From JAUXLW01 sp964195005 (GTDB lineage: Bacteria > Actinomycetota > Acidimicrobiia > Spongiisociales > SHLN01), in NCBI GenBank assembly GCA_964195005.1, contig CAXMOO010000004.1, positions 1 through 5,307 on the forward strand: a DNA stretch of 5,307 nucleotides. Reading direction: 5' to 3'. Below are positions 5,214 to 5,307 of this stretch, in pieces. The notes under the pieces are model-generated. The model was not told where the DNA came from. It worked only from the letters and a program-made list of their open reading frames with translations, and did no database searches. The first letter of the stretch is position 1, and every line of letters starts with the position of its first letter. The position numbers and the translations under genes are program-made.

Positions 5214-5307
5214 ATCGATGTGCACCGCTTCCCTCTTGTCCGGACTCGAGCAGGTAGGTGAATGCTTCGCTACCCAGCTCTTTGTCGACGAAGACCTCCC
5301 GAATCAT
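5203..5307 (-). pseudogene. Partial, possibly frameshifted gene at the window edge
   Basis: On the minus strand a frame from the window edge reads MIREVFVDKELGSEAFTYLL and then hits a stop at 5203-5205 after 34 codons. In another frame, from about 5240 to 5140, the sequence DKREAVHIDHVLEYNQDPTY followed by LKNVLLYKLTLEAQRQ also looks protein-like. A single frameshift near 5240 would join them into one N-terminal region. The ATG lies exactly at the edge, so the gene could also start outside the window. No family is recognised with confidence. The interval 4925-5160 holds no gene I can support. Confidence 0.35.

Noticed and set aside
5140..5307. Assignment of the edge fragment to the spore photoproduct lyase / radical SAM family
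   Set aside because: Only a faint resemblance in spacing of a few residues; no cysteine motif is visible in the window.

Overview
The window reads as GC-rich bacterial chromosome. An actinobacterial source (perhaps an Acidimicrobiia-like lineage) is the best guess. The reasons are base composition, frequent GTG starts, an ECF sigma factor paired with a membrane protein whose N-terminus is of a style common in that phylum, and a truncated cyclase-type alpha/beta hydrolase N-terminus. This assignment is an inference; there is no rRNA or other taxonomic marker here.

The organising feature is a family of six related imperfect palindromes at 341-423, 2235-2318, 3262-3288 (right half only), about 3559-3582 (left half, possibly degenerate to about 3637), 4082-4139 and 4717-4767. 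All lie in the same orientation, and between successive copies sits one gene, or one two-gene operon. Each full copy has a left arm of two 10-bp units, a central loop of variable length, and a right arm of two inverted 10-bp units. The outer right unit contains GTTATGT in the two longest copies, and the arms pair with a single bulged base on each side. This layout (R''-L''-loop-L'-R', co-oriented, one gene per interval) resembles the attC sites of an integron gene-cassette array. The core triplet is not kept in every copy and no integrase is in the window, so a REP/MITE-like repeat family remains a live alternative.

Layout: (i) 1-340, a truncated minus-strand gene fragment; (ii) 341-423, repeat 1; (iii) 424-2234, a strong hairpin, a candidate promoter/operator, then a translationally overlapping pair: an ECF sigma factor and a single-pass membrane protein with an extracytoplasmic NTF2/SnoaL-like domain, probably its anti-sigma factor; (iv) 2235-2318, repeat 2; (v) 2351-3262, a minus-strand alpha/beta hydrolase; (vi) right half-repeat 3; (vii) 3316-3492, a minus-strand 58-residue glycine-zipper membrane protein; (viii) left half-repeat 4; (ix) 3655-4050, a SnoaL/NTF2-like protein; (x) repeat 5; (xi) 4305-4691, a tandem-ACT-domain protein; (xii) repeat 6; (xiii) 4733-5307, a possible small minus-strand membrane protein, a long hairpin and a broken or partial ORF at the edge.

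Apart from the sigma/anti-sigma pair, the genes have no evident common pathway. Small, functionally unrelated, mostly stand-alone genes separated by co-oriented structured repeats is what a cassette array or repeat-mediated accumulation region would give.
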